Shown: positions 60,009 to 64,000 of the stretch, piece after piece
How positions within the stretch are numbered: the first letter of the stretch is position 1
Layout of the letters: every line of letters starts with the position of its first letter
Assembly (NCBI GenBank): GCA_035307765.1
Contig: DATGHU010000034.1
Coordinates: forward strand, 191,417-255,416
Source of the DNA: a bacterium
GTDB taxonomy: Bacteria; Sysuimicrobiota; Sysuimicrobiia; Sysuimicrobiales; Segetimicrobiaceae
DNA: 64,000 nt
Direction of reading: 5' to 3'
The notes under the pieces: model-generated
Told to the model about the DNA's origin: nothing
Database searches by the model: none
What the model saw: the letters and a program-made list of their open reading frames with translations, nothing else
Translations under genes and position numbers: made by a program

Positions 60009-61283
60009 TCACGATGCCTCCGTCACCAGAATGATCAGCGGCGTTCCCGTGGGGATCTCGATCGTCGGCACCCAGGATCCGGGGGCGCCGGGTGGGCTGA
60101 GTTCCTGTGCCATGCGCGCCGCCACATAGGTCCAAGCTGGAGCCGTCTGTCCCCCGGAAATTTGAACCCCTCCGTCAAAGATGTTCACGGTATCCTGGCG
60201 TGCGACGGCCTGAAGATAGTCGGCGGTGGCCTGCAGAGTGGCCGCGGCGACGGCGTTGGCCGCGGCGGGGTGGCGCATGGATGTCCGCCCGGAGAGACCG
60301 GGGACAAGGCTGCCGGGATCAAGCGCCAGGCCGCGAACCAGATGCCCCTGTTGCTTCTCAACGAGCGTCATCTGGATGCGGCCCGCCGGACCGACCACCG
60401 CTTGTCCGAGCCAGATCCCCGGCGGGTCGGCGACTTGAACGACAACCGGCACGGGCGGACCGCCCGGCACGTTGAGAATCCCCGTCACCAGCGTGGCGGA
60501 GAGCCGGGTGCCCGGAGCCAGAGAAGGCCCAGCGTCGTGTGCGTTCGCCGGCGAGGGATCCGCGGGGGCGGTGGGCGTCGTTGCCGAGGCGTCGGCGGCG
60601 CGATTGTACACCACGGGGGAAAACCCGCTGAGATCCCCGGACGGTCCGCGGTCGATCACCGGGCCGATTGGGACGCTGATCACGATGGGGTTTCCCGGGG
60701 GACGCGACGCGAAGCCGGAGGGTTCCACGGGTTCGAATAACGGTGGAACCGGAAGGACGCCGGCCGTCGAGGCCCTGGGTTCACCCTGTGGAACGACGGG
60801 CTCCCCTTCCTGCGGGCGGAACGGCGCGGTGAGAAGGCGAGGCAACTCCGCCCTGATGGCGGCGGTATCGTCAGGCCCCGGTTTGGACACCGCCACGGGC
60901 GGCGCCGGCAAGGGGAGGGCCCGGTGGCGGAAGGCGATCGAGAGCCCGAGCAGCACCAGGGCCAACGCGGCGATCGCCAGGGGCACCGCGGCCGCCACCT
61001 CGCGTTTGGCCAGAAGCCGGTCCCCCACGCTGGTCTCATATTCCCCCCACCAGAAGAACAACCGCCTCAACATGCCTCGCCGCCGTCGTCGCCGGAACTC
61101 GTCCTCGCTGTCGAGGCGGATCTGGGATCCCGAAATCTCCGCCAGCACCTGCGAGTACGTCGCCGGTGCCTCTACGGCAAGCCGGGCGAGAACCGCCGGG
61201 ATGACTTCGGGCGCCAGGTCCACGTCGTCTCCAAGCGTGCCGCGGATCCGTTGGGCCGTCTGCTCACTCAAGGCAATTTTCAT
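60009..61283 (-). CDS. VirB10/TrbI-like protein of a type IV secretion-type apparatus
   Basis: 424 residues in the VirB10 layout: a cytoplasmic N-terminus of about 90 residues, one membrane segment (AVPLAIAALALVLLGLSIAF), a Pro-rich periplasmic linker (about 115-270), and a C-terminal beta-domain beginning LAPGTRLSATLVTGILNVPG and continuing PVPVVVQVADPPGIWLGQAV, GRIQMTLVEKQQGHLVRGLA and ending PTGTPLIILV. TrbI/VirB10 spans both membranes and energises the channel, which again implies a diderm cell. ATG 61283 has GAGG 6 bp upstream; GTG 61295 is also open. No VirB4, VirB9 or VirB11 gene is in the window. Confidence 0.72.
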   Translation of the reverse strand: MKIALSEQTAQRIRGTLGDDVDLAPEVIPAVLARLAVEAPATYSQVLAEISGSQIRLDSEDEFRRRRRRGMLRRLFFWWGEYETSVGDRLLAKREVAAAVPLAIAALALVLLGLSIAFRHRALPLPAPPVAVSKPGPDDTAAIRAELPRLLTAPFRPQEGEPVVPQGEPRASTAGVLPVPPLFEPVEPSGFASRPPGNPIVISVPIGPVIDRGPSGDLSGFSPVVYNRAADASATTPTAPADPSPANAHDAGPSLAPGTRLSATLVTGILNVPGGPPVPVVVQVADPPGIWLGQAVVGPAGRIQMTLVEKQQGHLVRGLALDPGSLVPGLSGRTSMRHPAAANAVAAATLQATADYLQAVARQDTVNIFDGGVQISGGQTAPAWTYVAARMAQELSPPGAPGSWVPTIEIPTGTPLIILVTEAS

Positions 61284-61302
61284 CCGCACCCTCACCCATT
61301 GT

Positions 61303-61352
61303 GATAGGTATATATTCCAGCATCAGTATATCTATCAACTTCATTGTGTCAA
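61303..61352 (-). promoter_or_regulatory. Promoter of the VirB10-like gene with an overlapping inverted repeat
   Basis: On the minus strand TTGACA (61352-61347), 16 bp, TATACT (61330-61325), then about 40 bp to the start codon. An inverted repeat GATAGGTATA (61303-61312) and TATATCTATC (61327-61336), 9 of 10 matching, spans the -10 and start region. It lies in the 106-bp divergent gap with the Lon-like gene and could allow one regulator to control both. Confidence 0.7.
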
Positions 61353-61389
61353 GAGGCGAACTCCTGGCCCCTATCGAAATTTGTCTCCC

Positions 61390-63831
61390 ATGACTGCACC
61401 CACCCGAGAGCGCCTGCGCGTTCCGGTGGAGGCGCTGCGCTGGACGTGCGACCTCACCTCTCTCGGTTTTGCGACGACGGCGGACCTCCCCCGTGAGTCC
61501 GCGATCGTCGGGCAGGTTCGAGGGGTGCGCGCGCTGCAGTTCGGCTTGGGGATCGACCAACCCGGGTACAACATTTTCGTAAGCGGCGCGCCGGGGACGG
61601 GCCGGAGCACGTACACGCGCGGCGAGGTCGAGCGGGCCGCGCAGGCCAAGCCCGTCCCCTCCGACTGGTGCTACGTCCGGAACTTCGCTGCGGCGGATCA
61701 GCCGGTGGCGATCTCCCTCCCCGCCGGCGAGGGGCAGGCCTTCCGCGCGCAGGTGGCCGACCTTGTGACCGAGGTCCGGGAGGGCCTCCGGCGGGCGTTC
61801 GCGAGCGAAGCCTACGAGCAGCAGCGGGCGACGGTCGCCAAACAGTACGAGCAGCAACTGGGAGAGATCTGGCAGGCCCTCGAGAACCAGGCGAAGATCC
61901 GCAGCCTCATGCTCCAGCGCACGCCGACCGGCATCCTGACGGTGGCGGTGGACCTCCAGGGACGGCCGATCACCCCCGAGGTCTTTCAGTCGCTCCCGGA
62001 GGGTGAACGCCAGCGCATCGCCGATCGCAGCAAGGAGCTCGAAGAGGTCCTGGCCGAAGCGCAGCGCAAAGCGCGCAGCCTCGAACGCGAGGGGCGCGAA
62101 GCCCTTCGCCAGTTCGACGCGCAGACGGCGAAGTTCGTGATCGACACCCCGGTGGAACGCCTCAAGGACGCGGACCGCGACCACGCCAAAGTCGTGGCGT
62201 TTCTCAACGCGATCGAGCAGGACATGCTCGAACACCTCGCCGAACTCCGCGGCGACGACGAGGGCGAGCGGCCGCGTCAGGAGCTGCCATTTCCCCGCCA
62301 GGATCCGTACGCCCGCTATCAGGTCAACCTCCTCGTGGATCATCGGGGCACCCACGGGGCGCCCGTGATCATCGAGACCAACCCGACCTACTACAATCTC
62401 GTAGGCAAGGCGGAGTACCGGTCGGAGTTCGGAGCGCTGCTCACCGACTTCACGATGATCAAGGCGGGCGCGCTCCATCGCGCCAACGGCGGGTTTCTCA
62501 TCCTCCAAGCGCGCGATGTGCTCACGAACCCGTACGCCTACGATGGACTGAAGCGCGCGCTCCGCAGTCAGGAGATCCGGATTGAGCACCTGGGGGAGGC
62601 GGCGGGGCTGCTGCCGACCGCGACGCTTCGGCCGGATCCGATCGCGCTGGACATCAAAGTGGTCCTGATCGGGACCCCGGATGTCTTCCACCTGCTGTAC
62701 GGGCTCGACGAGGAGTTTGAGAAGCTGTTCAAGATCCGCGCGGACTTCGACGTGACGATCGACCGCACACCGGCGAACCAGGAGGAATACGTGCGGGCGA
62801 TAGCGGCAATCTGCCACCGCACAGGCTCGTGCCACTTCGACCCTTCGGGGGTCGCCGCCGTCCTCGAACACAGCGCCCGGCTGGCCGCGAGTCAGGACAA
62901 GCTGAGTACCCGATTCAACGAGGTGGTCGAGATCGTCTTCGAAGCCACCGCCTGGGCGCGGGAGGGCGGGAGTCCGGTGGTGACGCGGGAGCACGTCCGT
63001 CGGGCCGTCGAGGAGAAGGCGTACCGATCCAACCTCCTCGAGGAACGGATCCGCGAACTGATCACCAAGGGTGTCATCCTCGTCGACACCGATGGCGCCG
63101 TGACCGGCCAGATCAACGGCCTGTCGGTGCTCCAGCTCGGCGACTACACCTTCGGGCAACCAAGCCGGATCACCGCCCGTGCCTACGTCGGCGGCCGGGG
63201 GGTCGTGAACATCGAGCGCGAAACCCAAATGTCCGGCCGGGTCCACAGCAAAGGCGTATTCGTGCTCGCTTCGTTCCTCGCGAGCCGGTTCGCCCAGGCC
63301 CACCCCCTCAGCCTCTCCGCCTCGCTAACCTTCGAGCAGCTCTACTCGGACGTAGACGGAGACAGCGCCAGCTCGACCGAGCTGTACGCGTTGCTGAGCG
63401 AGCTCTCGGGGCTGCCGATCGCCCAAGGCCTCGCGGTGACGGGATCCGTCAATCAGATGGGGGAGGTTCAGCCCATCGGCGGGGTCAACGAGAAGATCGA
63501 AGGTTTCTACTACGTGTGCAAAGCCAAGGGGCTCACCGGGCGCCAGGGGGTCGTGATCCCGCACCAGAACGTCCGCGACCTCATGCTGCGCGAGGAAGTG
63601 GTGGCCGCCTGCCGCGAGGGACGATTCGCCATCTGGGCCGTCCACACCATCGACGAAGGAATCGAGGTCCTCACGGACAGCGAGGCCGGCGCGCGCGGCT
63701 CCGATGGGCGATTTCCCCCCACCTCGGTCAACGGACGTGTCGAGACGCGCCTGGCGGAACTGGCCAAGCGCTACCGAGAATTTGGCCCCACCCCTGAGCA
63801 CCCGAAGGACACCCCCCCCGCCTCCACCTAG
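61390..63831 (+). CDS. Lon-like AAA ATPase-protease (LonC/AAA_32 type)
   Basis: 813 residues. The N-terminal ATPase has Walker A as SGAPGTGRSTYTRGE, with Arg in place of the usual Lys after the glycine. A long helical coiled-coil insert covers about 130-280; GALHRANGGFLILQARDVL supplies the Walker B region and FKIRADFDVTIDRT the sensor/Arg-finger region. The C-terminal Lon protease domain has the Ser in DVDGDSASSTELYALLSELS and the Lys in PIGGVNEKIEGFYYVCKAKG. This is the AAA_32/Lon_C architecture of stress-linked Lon homologues. ATG 61390 is the first start of family character. The Walker A Arg might weaken ATP hydrolysis. Confidence 0.88.
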   Translation: MTAPTRERLRVPVEALRWTCDLTSLGFATTADLPRESAIVGQVRGVRALQFGLGIDQPGYNIFVSGAPGTGRSTYTRGEVERAAQAKPVPSDWCYVRNFAAADQPVAISLPAGEGQAFRAQVADLVTEVREGLRRAFASEAYEQQRATVAKQYEQQLGEIWQALENQAKIRSLMLQRTPTGILTVAVDLQGRPITPEVFQSLPEGERQRIADRSKELEEVLAEAQRKARSLEREGREALRQFDAQTAKFVIDTPVERLKDADRDHAKVVAFLNAIEQDMLEHLAELRGDDEGERPRQELPFPRQDPYARYQVNLLVDHRGTHGAPVIIETNPTYYNLVGKAEYRSEFGALLTDFTMIKAGALHRANGGFLILQARDVLTNPYAYDGLKRALRSQEIRIEHLGEAAGLLPTATLRPDPIALDIKVVLIGTPDVFHLLYGLDEEFEKLFKIRADFDVTIDRTPANQEEYVRAIAAICHRTGSCHFDPSGVAAVLEHSARLAASQDKLSTRFNEVVEIVFEATAWAREGGSPVVTREHVRRAVEEKAYRSNLLEERIRELITKGVILVDTDGAVTGQINGLSVLQLGDYTFGQPSRITARAYVGGRGVVNIERETQMSGRVHSKGVFVLASFLASRFAQAHPLSLSASLTFEQLYSDVDGDSASSTELYALLSELSGLPIAQGLAVTGSVNQMGEVQPIGGVNEKIEGFYYVCKAKGLTGRQGVVIPHQNVRDLMLREEVVAACREGRFAIWAVHTIDEGIEVLTDSEAGARGSDGRFPPTSVNGRVETRLAELAKRYREFGPTPEHPKDTPPAST

Positions 63832-64000
63832 TCGTCGCCTGTCCCAGTCCGCGCCCGGCCAGAGTCTCCGTCAATCTCCCATCGTTCTTCTTCCACCCTG
63901 GACCACCGGCCGCGCCCTCGGGTGGAAACGCCGATCTATCCACTCGATGCGTCCGTGACCGGAGAGTCCGGGGCATTACTTTGAACGAGGAATCTTCCAC
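63832..64000. other. End of window, no gene seen
   Basis: No supported coding frame. CCACC (63901-63905) and GGTGG (about 63920-63924) could form a weak hairpin after the Lon-like gene, without a T-run. Confidence 0.35.

Noticed and set aside
61264-63303. A 679-codon minus-strand frame opposite the Lon-like gene
   Set aside because: The plus strand carries complete ATPase and Lon protease motifs; the minus frame has none.

Overview
This window is high-GC bacterial chromosome. The organism is probably an uncultured lineage with an outer membrane. A beta-barrel porin-like protein ends in an aromatic residue (14174-15799), and there are remains of an SLH-domain porin (19467-20063), an architecture typical of diderm Terrabacteria. 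No rRNA, intact tRNA or taxonomic marker gene is present, so the phylum stays open. Old mobile-element debris separates several functional blocks.

Layout. 1-2038: mobile-element debris, with a small Rep-like protein, an 11-bp tandem repeat, a dispersed repeat and a sequence matching the 3' end of tmRNA/tRNA. 2039-18116: a copper, redox and cytochrome-oxidase-assembly region. It holds SCO1, a DUF929 thioredoxin, VKOR, CtaG, a CopC-CopD fusion, two more CopC proteins, a porin, a CopD-like protein, a NarX/NarL-type two-component pair and an M48 protease, plus two decayed paralogues. 18454-22360: an orphan Zn/Mn-type binding protein behind a strong promoter, a dead SLH porin, recombinase remnants and a second copy of the dispersed repeat. 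22361-31617: a complete chemosensory operon on the minus strand (cheW-cheR/TPR-cheW-mcp-cheA/REC-cheB-hybrid kinase-REC), built like Wsp/Frz systems and without flagellar genes. 32174-32690: a frameshifted tyrosine recombinase.

32725-45827: a catabolic islet bounded by a pair of about 230-bp direct repeats. It encodes a carbohydrate ABC importer lacking its ATPase, two Gfo/Idh/MocA dehydrogenases, a GSA-type aminotransferase, a class III CoA-transferase, an isochorismatase-like hydrolase, a NagB-like protein, an enolase-superfamily dehydratase and a GntR/FCD regulator. A near-identical 23-bp operator lies in front of the regulator and in the divergent importer/dehydrogenase promoter. I read this as a regulated pathway for an unidentified, possibly amino, sugar acid.

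45900-57853: a defence-like accessory region with an OLD-type ATPase/TOPRIM nuclease, a 5'-truncated ThiF/E1-like protein, a Cas4-like protein made of two tandem units with the second one dead, a truncated C5 DNA methyltransferase, a trypsin-like protease, an ankyrin-type protein, a TM0106-type RecB nuclease-helicase with an in-frame amber codon near its natural start, and a sigma-region-4 protein. 58040-64000: a large serine recombinase abuts, and apparently interrupts, a type IV secretion-like operon (VirB10/TrbI-like). That operon is divergent from a Lon-like AAA protease.

The best candidates for undescribed biology are the repeat-flanked sugar-acid islet with its shared operator, the E1-remnant/two-unit Cas4-like pair, and the copC-porin-copD operon with a perfect hairpin in its leader. 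All family assignments come from motifs read by eye; no database search was possible.
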